This document shows positions 8,393 to 15,535 of a stretch of DNA of 21,636 nucleotides, in pieces. Each line of letters begins with the position of its first letter. Positions within the stretch are counted from its first letter, which is position 1. Source of the DNA: a bacterium UBP8_UBA6595 (lineage in GTDB: Bacteria; Margulisbacteria; Marinamargulisbacteria; UBA6595). The notes below the pieces were generated by a model that was not told the origin of the DNA, did not search any database, and saw only the letters and a program-made list of their open reading frames with translations. The stretch covers positions 1 through 21,636 of the forward strand of contig DJIL01000009.1 of assembly GCA_002433595.1 (NCBI GenBank). The letters run 5' to 3'. The translations under genes and the position numbers were made by a program.

Positions 8393-9133
8393 TCAGTTTT
8401 CTCCTTTTAAAATAGATAGTAGCATAGCTTGGTCCGCTTGACTAGTCTGAAGTGTACTTAATAAGCGGGGTTGCTTAAAAAATGTAGCGGATAACGATTG
8501 GCACCGCTTCCAGTCGGCAATGCGTTGATGGTGCCCACTCAACAGTACCTCGGGAACCGACAGGTCTGTGTTTGGCCCTAGGTCCCGCGGCTGAGTATAG
8601 CTGGGGGACTCTAACAATTCAGACACATACGAATCATCAATTACATTGTCCATACAGCCCACAACCCCTGGCAATAAGCGAACGGTTGATTCCGCCACAA
8701 TGAGCGCCGGCAAATCACCTGATGAAACCACGTACGGACCAATAGACACCGGAATAATGGGCAATATGTTGAAAATACGATAATCAACACCTTCATAATA
8801 AGCGGATATAACAATTAAACCTGGCTGGCTTGACCATGCCTTGGCCATGCCTTGATCCAGTTGAGTGCCCGAGGGGGTCATCAAAATAATTGGGTATTCC
8901 GAATAGTTAGGGATTGCCATTACCGCGCGCTGAATAACATCCGCACGAATCACCATTCCCGATTGTTTGCCAAATGGGGCATCATCAATTTTATTGCGGG
9001 GACCAACTCCGTAGTGCCGCAAGTCAATACACTCTATAGAAAACCGGTTCGCGTCATGCCCTTTTTTTAAAACACCCCGGAGCAACGCAGTCCGCATTGC
9101 CTCTGGAAAGAGTGTAACCAGATAAATCCGCAT
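8393..9133 (-). CDS. trmD: tRNA (guanine-37 N1)-methyltransferase TrmD, divergent
   Basis: TrmD methylates G37 next to the anticodon with SAM, preventing frameshifts. Length (246) and position between khpA and rplS fit. Conserved parts include the N-terminal IYLVTLFPEAM, IDDAPFG, YEGVDYRI, VRLLPGVVG with the catalytic arginine (R152), DDSYVSELLESPSYTQP with the catalytic aspartate (D167), and PEVLLSGHHQRIADWKR. Several knot and SAM-loop positions that are nearly invariant differ: CGRYEG is SAYYEG (110-115), SIGDYVLxGGEL is SIGPYVVSSGDL (130-141), and PYGGGxGM is PFGKQSGM. The reading frame is intact throughout, so these are substitutions and not a frameshift. Identification is firm by context and overall match; activity is likely because the catalytic R/D pair remains. 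Confidence 0.9.
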   Translation of the reverse strand: MRIYLVTLFPEAMRTALLRGVLKKGHDANRFSIECIDLRHYGVGPRNKIDDAPFGKQSGMVIRADVIQRAVMAIPNYSEYPIILMTPSGTQLDQGMAKAWSSQPGLIVISAYYEGVDYRIFNILPIIPVSIGPYVVSSGDLPALIVAESTVRLLPGVVGCMDNVIDDSYVSELLESPSYTQPRDLGPNTDLSVPEVLLSGHHQRIADWKRCQSLSATFFKQPRLLSTLQTSQADQAMLLSILKGEN

Positions 9134-9134
9134 A

Positions 9135-9434
9135 CTACTGCGTTATAATTTCAACATTGATTTTTCGATTGTCTCGGCCACCCGCTGATTTGACTATTGT
9201 TCGAATAGCATTAGCAATTCGGCCTTCGCGCCCAATAACTTTTCCAGCGTCACTCTGATCAACTTTAACCTCAATAACCGAAGTGCTCGTCGTTGAGACT
9301 TCTGTCACTTCAACAGTATTTGGATTGTCCACAAGGGCTTTGACAATATACTCAACTAAATCTTTCATACCAACCGCTGAGTTTTCAGCTGGATTATCCG
9401 TTGGATTGCTCTTGTTCATTAGATTCGACCACAT
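9135..9434 (-). CDS. khpA: KH-domain RNA-binding protein KhpA (YlqC family)
   Basis: Small single-KH-domain protein: DLVEYIVKALVDNP opens the domain and VIGREGRIANAIRTIVKSA carries the KH loop (IGREGR instead of the commoner IGKxGR). KhpA-type proteins bind RNA, often with KhpB, and sit between rpsP and trmD in many bacteria. The start given overlaps rpsP by 41 bases and is supported by GAGG five bases before the ATG. Two later in-frame ATGs (9419 and 9368) exist; the one at 9368 gives the usual family length of about 76 residues with MKDLVEYI as the N-terminus. The extra 22 residues are Asn/Ser-rich and have no evident motif. The stop is followed by T and the trmD ATG. Confidence 0.9.
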   Translation of the reverse strand: MWSNLMNKSNPTDNPAENSAVGMKDLVEYIVKALVDNPNTVEVTEVSTTSTSVIEVKVDQSDAGKVIGREGRIANAIRTIVKSAGGRDNRKINVEIITQ

Positions 9435-9738
9435 GGCTGCCTCGCTTTTCCTTTATCTTAAATTTTCTTTTAAACTGTTTTTCAAACTCTTTAGCCACGG
9501 CTTCAGAGTACTGGGCTACCAATCGCTTAATGGTATCCGTTGGCTGGGCCCCTACTCCCATCCAGTAACGGAGACGATCCTCTTTAACTGTAAATATTGA
9601 AGGCTCTCGCATAGGGTTGTACTGGCCAATGGACTCAATAACCGCACCATCTCGTGGGCTACGACTATCCATAACCACAACACGATAGGCTGGATTATCT
9701 TTACTACCAAACCGCTTTAATCGTACTTTTACTGCCAT
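9394..9738 (-). CDS. rpsP: 30S ribosomal protein S16
   Basis: The N-terminus VKVRLKRFGSKDNPAYRVVV, the RSPRDGAVIESIGQYNP block and the RLRYWMGVGAQPTDTIKRL block are the standard S16 sequence. At 114 residues it is longer than the roughly 80-90 residue norm because of a C-terminal tail that is first Lys-rich and then Glu/Gln/Asn-rich. The tail codons overlap the likely khpA start. It begins 2 bases after the rpsA stop, so S1 and S16 are co-translated from one message. Confidence 0.97.
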   Translation of the reverse strand: MAVKVRLKRFGSKDNPAYRVVVMDSRSPRDGAVIESIGQYNPMREPSIFTVKEDRLRYWMGVGAQPTDTIKRLVAQYSEAVAKEFEKQFKRKFKIKEKRGSHVVESNEQEQSNG

Positions 9739-9740
9739 AG

Positions 9741-11030
9741 CTAATTTGCCTCCACTGTCGTTTCTTCGGTACTGGTGATTGGGTTATCGGTATTTGCCGA
9801 ATCGTTTTGCTGCTCTCGCTCTTCAATATTCGTACACGGGCCCTCTTGATCGACCCCTATCAAACTTAATCCAATCTTTTGCTTATCTGGGAAAAACTTA
9901 ATAATCTTGGCTTTGCACTTATAACCTTCGGATACTACGTCCGACACATTTTCAACACGATCCGTTGAAAATTTACTAATATGAATCAATCCTTCAATAC
10001 CATGCTGCAACTCAAAGAAGGCACCAAACGTTGCAATTCGTGTCACAACACCTTTGACAATATCCCCTTCTTGGTATAACGTCTGTGCTCGCAACCATGG
10101 ATCCGGTTGTAATTGTTTCATACCCAAAGATACGCGACGGTTTTCAGCACTAACGCCCAACACAAATACCTGAACATTATCGCCCACCGCAATAACATCT
10201 GATGGGTGACGAACTCGGGTCCAGGATAATTCACTAATGTGTACCAACCCTTCAATACTATGGCCAATATCCACAAAGGCACCAAAGTCCTTGATATTTG
10301 TTACTGTGCCACTTAATACTTGACCCGAATCCAATTGACCGAAAAATTCATCGGTTTCTTTTAACTGACTCTCTGTTGGTCGCTGACGCGCTTTTTTAGC
10401 AGAAAAAACAACCTTCTTCTTTTTTTGATCTACGGATAAAACAACCACTTCCAGTGATTGACCAATGTAATTTTCTAATGCGTCATCCGGACCACTAACA
10501 ACATGAGAAGCTGGAATGAATCCCTTTACTGTATTAAATTGAGCAACCAAGCCCCCTTCGACTTGATTATTAACAGTCACGGTTAGCGGGTCTCCTGATT
10601 GAGCCGTGTCTCTAAGGTACTGCCACGCTAGCGCAAAAAACGCACGCTTGCCAGATACCAGTGTATACCCTTCTTTTGTTTCTAGCTTAACAATGGCTAC
10701 ATCCACTTGATCACCTGGGAGAATTGTTAACGAATCCCCAACCAGTGTCTTTTTCGGTATTTCGTTGTTGGGCATAAATGCGTCTGATTTATAACCAATA
10801 TCCAATAGGATACCTTCTTTTTCAATACTACTCACGGTTCCCTGAACGGTTTGTCCAATAGCATAATCTACAATTAGATCGTTAACCGCTTGGCCAAAAA
10901 AGTCTTCCTCGTCCATTTCATCCGGTTCAAACCCCATTGTGATACCCGAGTGCTGACTTGTTTCTACGCTGAGAACTTCGTCATCATTTTCTTCTACTAA
11001 ATTTCCATTATTATTTTCTACGTCCGTCAT
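9741..11030 (-). CDS. rpsA: 30S ribosomal protein S1 (four S1 domains)
   Basis: S1 helps load mRNA onto the 30S subunit. Four OB-fold S1 repeats are visible at roughly residues 58-130, 147-213, 234-304 and 319-392. The last two are the best conserved (GTVTNIKDFGAFVDIG, GVVTRIATFGAFFELQ, each followed by EGLxHIS). E. coli S1 has six repeats; four-repeat forms are common in other phyla. The N-terminus (1-50) and C-terminus (395-429) are acidic and low in complexity. It has the strongest expression signals in the window: a TATAAT promoter and AGGAGG four bases before ATG. It heads the rpsA-rpsP-khpA-trmD-rplS group, with rimM missing from the usual order. Confidence 0.96.
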   Translation of the reverse strand: MTDVENNNGNLVEENDDEVLSVETSQHSGITMGFEPDEMDEEDFFGQAVNDLIVDYAIGQTVQGTVSSIEKEGILLDIGYKSDAFMPNNEIPKKTLVGDSLTILPGDQVDVAIVKLETKEGYTLVSGKRAFFALAWQYLRDTAQSGDPLTVTVNNQVEGGLVAQFNTVKGFIPASHVVSGPDDALENYIGQSLEVVVLSVDQKKKKVVFSAKKARQRPTESQLKETDEFFGQLDSGQVLSGTVTNIKDFGAFVDIGHSIEGLVHISELSWTRVRHPSDVIAVGDNVQVFVLGVSAENRRVSLGMKQLQPDPWLRAQTLYQEGDIVKGVVTRIATFGAFFELQHGIEGLIHISKFSTDRVENVSDVVSEGYKCKAKIIKFFPDKQKIGLSLIGVDQEGPCTNIEEREQQNDSANTDNPITSTEETTVEAN

Positions 11031-11062
11031 ACATCCTCCTGAAACAAATCTAACTGGGTAAT

Positions 11063-11092
11063 ATTATAAACTGAAATGACTGTCATTGACAA
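11063..11092 (-). promoter_or_regulatory. sigma70-type promoter of rpsA
   Basis: Minus strand: -35 TTGTCA (11087-11092), an 18-base spacer, and a perfect -10 TATAAT (11063-11068). The predicted start lies about 25 bases before the rpsA ATG, leaving a leader with the AGGAGG ribosome-binding site. It is located in the 69-base glmM-rpsA gap and is the best promoter match I see in the window. Confidence 0.75.
11075..11087. promoter_or_regulatory. 13-base palindrome inside the rpsA promoter spacer
   Basis: AATGAC-T-GTCATT on the plus strand: perfect six-base arms around one central base, located between the -10 and -35 hexamers and touching the -35. The position is that of a repressor operator or of a spacer-binding activator site. 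The protein that would bind it is unknown. Chance occurrence is possible for a site this short. Confidence 0.4.
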
Positions 11093-11099
11093 ATTTGAT

Positions 11100-12452
11100 T
11101 TATGCATTGGCCATAACCGTCTTGACTTTAGCCATAATATTTCGGCATAGCTCCTGTGTTTTAGCTTCAATAAAAATACGAATAATGGGCTCTGTATTGG
11201 AGCTTCGCACATGGATCCAAGCATTATTTCCCATCAATTTTAATCCGTCCGAATGATTCGCCCGATACTCTGAAAATTGCTGTTTTAATGTTTGAATCAC
11301 TACATTCAGATTCATGGAAGCCGTCACCGGAACAGATTCTTTCAAAAATTCATAGCGGTGAAATCGATTGGCCCATTGGGACACTGAGATCGATTGGCTC
11401 ACAAGGGCTTTAAGCAATAAAGCCATACCCACCAAACTATCGCGACCCCACCCCACTTCTGGATAAATCACGCCCCCATTTCCCTCTCCACCCACTAAGC
11501 CCCGATGCTTCATTAATGCCTGAGTCACATGCGTCTCACCAATTTTAGTTTCAATTAATTGTGCCTGATGACTCGCAACAATGTCATGCAGCAAGGCTGA
11601 TGTGGATAGATTAACGACAACCGTTGAATCCGATGCCTTATGCGTACTTAATAGATAATCCACACACAATCCCAAGGTGTAATCTTCACCAATATATCGC
11701 CCACACTCGTCAACTATTACAAGCCGATCCGCATCGGGGTCTTGAACAAACCCAATATCATAGCTGCCCGACTGCATGCGATGAACAATGGCATCTAAAT
11801 TGGCACGAATAGGCTCTGGCGGATGCGAAAAGTAGCCATCGCCATCCGGTTGAATAAGCGTATATTGAACCCCCAATGCCTCCAATAATATTGGCGTGGC
11901 CACGCAACCAGTGCCATGATTAGCGTCCACCAATACCGATAAATGCGATACGTCAGGCATATTTATGACCGATAAAACACGGTCTACATGCCGCTTAATT
12001 GCGTCTGGGTCTTCCGTACATTGGCCCACTCGGTCCCAAGCGACTCCGGTCAGTTGATGGCGATTTTGATACACTGTTTGAAACTGATCGTATGCCTCAT
12101 CATCTAAAAAACAGCCACTGGCCTGCATTAACTTCAACCCATTCCACGGCGCCGGATTATGCGATGCTGTAATCACAATGCCCCCCATCGCCCGGTGATG
12201 CCGAATGGCTTGCTGGACGGTTGGCGTTGGTACTTTTCCAACATCAATGACCGCACACCCTACACTCATCAAACCCGCCATAACCGCTTGTTTCAGCATC
12301 GCATGCGATGGGCGGGTGTCTCCCCCTACAACTACTGTCCCACCCGACACAAAATGGCCAAACGCTACCCCCACGTCTAAGGCAATATACGGGGTCAATG
12401 TATCCCCTACAATACCCCGCATTCCTGATTGACTAACAATTAGTTCTGCCAC
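11100..12452 (-). CDS. glmM: phosphoglucosamine mutase / phosphohexomutase (alpha-D-phosphohexomutase family)
   Basis: A 450-residue phosphohexomutase. The phosphoserine loop GIVITASHNPAPWNG has the active serine S97; the metal loop is QDPDADR (237-243); the sugar-binding loop is GGEGNGGVIYP (321-331); and the phosphate-binding loop VRSSNTEPIIR is near the C-terminus. GEGNGGVI followed by GRDSLVG is typical of the archaeal/Bacteroidetes-type GlmM group, whereas common bacterial GlmM has GGEQSGHI. GlmM makes glucosamine-1-phosphate for peptidoglycan and LPS; mannose or glucose phosphates are alternative substrates. It starts at GTG with AAGGAG six bases upstream, which lies in the ilvN tail; the gap to ilvN is 3 bases. 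Family certain, substrate less so. Confidence 0.8.
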   Translation of the reverse strand: MAELIVSQSGMRGIVGDTLTPYIALDVGVAFGHFVSGGTVVVGGDTRPSHAMLKQAVMAGLMSVGCAVIDVGKVPTPTVQQAIRHHRAMGGIVITASHNPAPWNGLKLMQASGCFLDDEAYDQFQTVYQNRHQLTGVAWDRVGQCTEDPDAIKRHVDRVLSVINMPDVSHLSVLVDANHGTGCVATPILLEALGVQYTLIQPDGDGYFSHPPEPIRANLDAIVHRMQSGSYDIGFVQDPDADRLVIVDECGRYIGEDYTLGLCVDYLLSTHKASDSTVVVNLSTSALLHDIVASHQAQLIETKIGETHVTQALMKHRGLVGGEGNGGVIYPEVGWGRDSLVGMALLLKALVSQSISVSQWANRFHRYEFLKESVPVTASMNLNVVIQTLKQQFSEYRANHSDGLKLMGNNAWIHVRSSNTEPIIRIFIEAKTQELCRNIMAKVKTVMANA

Positions 12453-12455
12453 AAG

Positions 12456-12692
12456 CTACTCCTTAAATTTGCAATGAATAACATCCACCAATTTGGATAT
12501 TTGCTTGATTATTTGTGGCCATACATCCGCATCCCCCGTTGCAATAACCGTCATATATGAATGAACTTTATCTGAGTCGGGAACAACCTGAAGGGATTCT
12601 ATATTAAACCCGCGACGGGCAAATACCTGAGCGACTCGACTTAAAACGCCGGGCTGATTGGTTGCATGAATATGAATTTCTTGATGAATCAT
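12456..12692 (-). CDS. ilvN: acetolactate synthase small (regulatory) subunit, ACT-domain only
   Basis: A 78-residue protein that is one ACT domain: IHIHATNQPGVLSRVAQVFARRGFNIESLQV is the ligand-binding ACT beginning, followed by MTVIATGDADVWPQIIKQISKLVDV. The small subunit activates IlvB and passes on feedback inhibition by branched-chain amino acids. Most IlvN/IlvH proteins have a second C-terminal domain (about 160 residues in all); this one lacks it and compares with the short IlvN/IlvM forms of enterobacteria. It overlaps the ilvB stop as ATGA, so the subunits are translated together. Confidence 0.9.
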   Translation of the reverse strand: MIHQEIHIHATNQPGVLSRVAQVFARRGFNIESLQVVPDSDKVHSYMTVIATGDADVWPQIIKQISKLVDVIHCKFKE

Positions 12693-14401
12693 GTACTACC
12701 TGTTGGCTTTTCCATTGGCGTGTCCGGTCGTTCAAGAATCATGGATTCGGCAGACTTACCGGCTGGAATCATTGGGAACACATTATCTTCTTTGATAACT
12801 TCTGCATGAATAAGAACGGGGCCCGGATGAGCAAATGCTTGCTTGAGAATTCGGCGAGAACTGCGTGTATTACGAATGCGCATTCCCTTAACTCCATAAC
12901 TATGTGCCAATTTGACAAAATCAGGACTATATTCCAAATCAACACCCGACAACCGATTGTCAAAAAAGAGCTCCTGCCATTGCCGAACCATACCCAAATA
13001 CTTATTGTCCAAAATAACAATTTTAACCGGCAATTTATATAGCATAATCGTCGATAGCTCATACAAAGTCATCTGGAAGCCCCCGTCACCGACAATAGCG
13101 ATAACCAACGACTTCGGCTCAGCGAGTTGCGCCCCAATAGCCGACGGAAATCCATATCCCATCGTGCCGGCTCCCCCTGAGGATATCCAAGTATCTGGCC
13201 GACTAAGTTGAATAAACTGCGCCGCCCACATTTGATGCTGGCCCACATCTGTAGTCACAATGGCCTTTCCTTGAGTAATGCGGGAAATATCGTCCAATAC
13301 CCGTTGGGATGTAAGCCCATGAGTGTTGTCATATTGCAATGGAAAATCCCGCTTATTTTTTCGAATTTTTGCTAGCCAGTCCCGGGTCTTTAATTTCTTC
13401 ACTAAGGGTAGCAATGCCTGCAAAACTGATTTGGCATCACCCAAAACGTGGGCGTCTACCGATACGATTTTGTTGATCTCCCCCGGGTCCACATCAATGT
13501 GCAAACGCTTCGCATTTGGGCAAAATCGACTCGGGTCGCCATTAATACGGTCATCAAATCGAGATCCTATCGACATAATAACATCACAGTCAACTAACGC
13601 CTTATTGGCATAAGCTGTTCCATGCATGCCCAGCATACCCAAGGCCAGTGGATGCGTTTCAGGAAACACCCCTTTTCCCAATAATGTAGTGGTCACCGGT
13701 GCTTGCAATGTTTCTGCTAATTTCACCACTTCGTGGCTGGCACGTGCAATAACCGCACCTTGGCCAACCAAAAGTAGGGGTTGCTTCGCGGCATTAATAT
13801 AATCTGCCATGCGCTGTACCGCTGCTACGTCCGGTTGCTTTGGCAAATGATACCCCGGCAAAACTACCGGCGCCTCTAGAGCTGCCGTGCACCGTCCGCT
13901 GGTGATATTTTTTGGCAAGTCTATGAGCACAGGGCCTGGCCGCCCCGTATTGCAAATATGAAATGCTTCGTGAATGATTCGCGGAATATCATTGGTATCA
14001 CGGACTAAGTAGCTATGCTTAACCACCGGCAATGTAATCCCAAACACATCCGCTTCTTGAAAAGCATCTTTTCCTAAATTGTCTAAATTTGTTTGCCCCG
14101 TTAATACAATCAACGGAACAGAATCCATTTGAGCTGTTAATAACCCAGTCACAATATTGGTCGCTCCCGGACCGCTAGTAACCAACACCACGCCCGGCTG
14201 GTGCGAAATACGCGCATAGCCATCGGCCGCATGAATAGCCCCCTGCTCATGGCGCGGCATAATTAACTCAATAGGCGAATCCACTAAGGCATCAAACAGC
14301 GGCATTGCAGCACCGCCCGAATACCCAAAAATATACGAAACATTGTATGCTTCTAAGCACGCAATGAGTGCCTGTGCCCCGTTTTGCTCTTGCTTTCTCA
14401 T
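12689..14401 (-). CDS. ilvB: acetolactate synthase large (catalytic) subunit
   Basis: Condenses pyruvate with pyruvate or 2-oxobutyrate, the first common step of valine, leucine and isoleucine synthesis, using thiamine diphosphate. The 570-residue chain has the three expected domains: N-terminal pyrimidine-binding part with catalytic E52 in PRHEQGAIHAADGYAR, a central FAD-binding-type domain (about 190-330), and the C-terminal TPP motif starting GDGGFQM (438-444) and ending LDNKYLGMVRQWQ. The RQW and GxGxMGYGFP (GAGTMGYGFP, 410-419) features mark it as an AHAS, not a decarboxylase or glyoxylate carboligase. It has no Shine-Dalgarno; an extended -10 ends 8 bases before the ATG. ilvC and ilvD are not in the window. 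Confidence 0.96.
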   Translation of the reverse strand: MRKQEQNGAQALIACLEAYNVSYIFGYSGGAAMPLFDALVDSPIELIMPRHEQGAIHAADGYARISHQPGVVLVTSGPGATNIVTGLLTAQMDSVPLIVLTGQTNLDNLGKDAFQEADVFGITLPVVKHSYLVRDTNDIPRIIHEAFHICNTGRPGPVLIDLPKNITSGRCTAALEAPVVLPGYHLPKQPDVAAVQRMADYINAAKQPLLLVGQGAVIARASHEVVKLAETLQAPVTTTLLGKGVFPETHPLALGMLGMHGTAYANKALVDCDVIMSIGSRFDDRINGDPSRFCPNAKRLHIDVDPGEINKIVSVDAHVLGDAKSVLQALLPLVKKLKTRDWLAKIRKNKRDFPLQYDNTHGLTSQRVLDDISRITQGKAIVTTDVGQHQMWAAQFIQLSRPDTWISSGGAGTMGYGFPSAIGAQLAEPKSLVIAIVGDGGFQMTLYELSTIMLYKLPVKIVILDNKYLGMVRQWQELFFDNRLSGVDLEYSPDFVKLAHSYGVKGMRIRNTRSSRRILKQAFAHPGPVLIHAEVIKEDNVFPMIPAGKSAESMILERPDTPMEKPTGST

Positions 14402-14409
14402 TGTGGGCT

Positions 14410-14418
14410 ATTGTAGCA
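14410..14418 (-). promoter_or_regulatory. extended -10 promoter directly upstream of ilvB
   Basis: Minus strand TGCTACAAT: TGn plus TACAAT (five of six consensus positions), ending 8 bases before the ilvB ATG in the 45-base gap after the BioD-like gene. No -35 is evident, as allowed for extended -10 promoters. The predicted transcript start is within about 2 bases of the start codon. Confidence 0.45.
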
Positions 14419-14446
14419 TTTTTATGAAAATTTTAACATAAAACAA

Positions 14447-15535
14447 CTACAGGATTTTACAAATAGCCTCCAAATCCACATACTGCTCCACCAAATCCTG
14501 GGCCGCTTTAATCTTGTGCGATTCTTTATCGTATACTTTGAAAATCATTTTATTAATCCGTGTTGCAACTGAAAATGAGTCTTCGTCTACCTGCAACAAA
14601 GGAATATTGGTTCGCTTAATTAAATCCAAAACTTTTTGCTCTGGAAATACTGAATTGGTAAAAATGATACCGGATAATCGATGCTGATGATCATATAAAC
14701 TATCAAAAAGAGCCGCTAGAATTAGTCCTTCACGGTTACCCGGAACAATAAGCACCGTATTTGGTTTAATAACATGCAAGGCATCGTGCGGCTGCATATC
14801 CCCAATAACAAAATGCTCCACACAGTTTAGAAGCCCCGCTTCAGAGTCACTCAGCCAGGTCGCATTAAGGTCTTTGTGCAAGGCCATAACCGATGGCCAG
14901 CTCAACATGGATTTCATTGGAATAACCCCAAATACAGGAATACCTAAACGATCGAATCCTTGACGAATTACCGGCTCTATCGCTGTGTACTTCTCTGGCA
15001 ATACTTTATTCACAATAACCCCAGACACCTTGACGCCCTGCTGATCAAAACAAGCTTTATTCAACATAAATTCATCAATCGTCCGCCCAATACCCCCCAG
15101 CGTGACTAAAATTACCGATGTATTCAAAGCCTTAGCCACTGTTGCATTCGATAAGCCAAACACAGACCCCACACCGGCATGCCCCGTGCCCTCATACAGC
15201 ATACACGGCTTACCGGACGACAATTGCTCCTTCGCATATAAAATTTTGGACAACAATGCGTCCGAATTAATATCTCCATTAATGAATTGTCGAGTAAATC
15301 CCGATGGAACGGCAATTGGACTCATTAATGACAATTTATCCTTTAAGCCATAACTGTGGTAGATTAAAGCCGCATCTTTATCAATTTTTTCACCATCAAG
15401 TATCCGATACTGCTGACCAACGGGTTTCATGTAGCCCATGTCGGGATAGCGCTGCAACAGGGCGTGAAACAGCCCTAAAGACACAAGTGTCTTTCCGTCA
15501 TTTTGACGGGTTGCAGCGACGAAAAGCTGCTTCAT
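14447..15535 (-). CDS. BioD-like P-loop + DRTGG-domain protein (N-terminal part of long-form phosphotransacetylase, COG0857 type)
   Basis: A 362-residue protein. Residues 8-16 are a P-loop of the BioD/CobB type (ATRQNDGKT) leading AAA_26-like sequence to about 215, including YMKPVGQQ (35-42), YEGTGHAGVG and VNKVLPEKY. The rest (about 220-330) resembles a DRTGG regulatory domain with IVPGNREGLILAAL and GIIFTNS. The same two domains form the N-terminal half of long phosphate acetyltransferases, but the catalytic PTA domain is absent here and does not follow in the next gene. Its ATG touches the sucD TAA with no gap, so it is tightly tied to succinyl-CoA synthetase. I infer a nucleotide-dependent sensor or regulator of acyl-CoA/acyl-phosphate metabolism; a biotin-synthesis role is unlikely. 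Confidence 0.75.
   Translation of the reverse strand: MKQLFVAATRQNDGKTLVSLGLFHALLQRYPDMGYMKPVGQQYRILDGEKIDKDAALIYHSYGLKDKLSLMSPIAVPSGFTRQFINGDINSDALLSKILYAKEQLSSGKPCMLYEGTGHAGVGSVFGLSNATVAKALNTSVILVTLGGIGRTIDEFMLNKACFDQQGVKVSGVIVNKVLPEKYTAIEPVIRQGFDRLGIPVFGVIPMKSMLSWPSVMALHKDLNATWLSDSEAGLLNCVEHFVIGDMQPHDALHVIKPNTVLIVPGNREGLILAALFDSLYDHQHRLSGIIFTNSVFPEQKVLDLIKRTNIPLLQVDEDSFSVATRINKMIFKVYDKESHKIKAAQDLVEQYVDLEAICKIL

Noticed and set aside
8393..9133. Catalytically dead TrmD pseudogene
   Set aside because: The frame is intact and the catalytic Arg/Asp pair (R152, D167) is present, so the changes are treated as divergence and not decay.
11027..11224. Minus-strand 65-codon frame over the glmM end and rpsA promoter
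   Set aside because: Out of frame with glmM, overlaps the TATAAT promoter and has no family features.
12662..13042. Plus-strand 126-codon frame opposite ilvN/ilvB
   Set aside because: Shadow of two conserved genes with no start signals of its own.
14447..15535. Dethiobiotin synthetase (bioD) or cobyrinate synthase
   Set aside because: The P-loop region matches this superfamily, but the C-terminal DRTGG-like half, the length and the sucCD context fit the phosphotransacetylase N-terminal type better.
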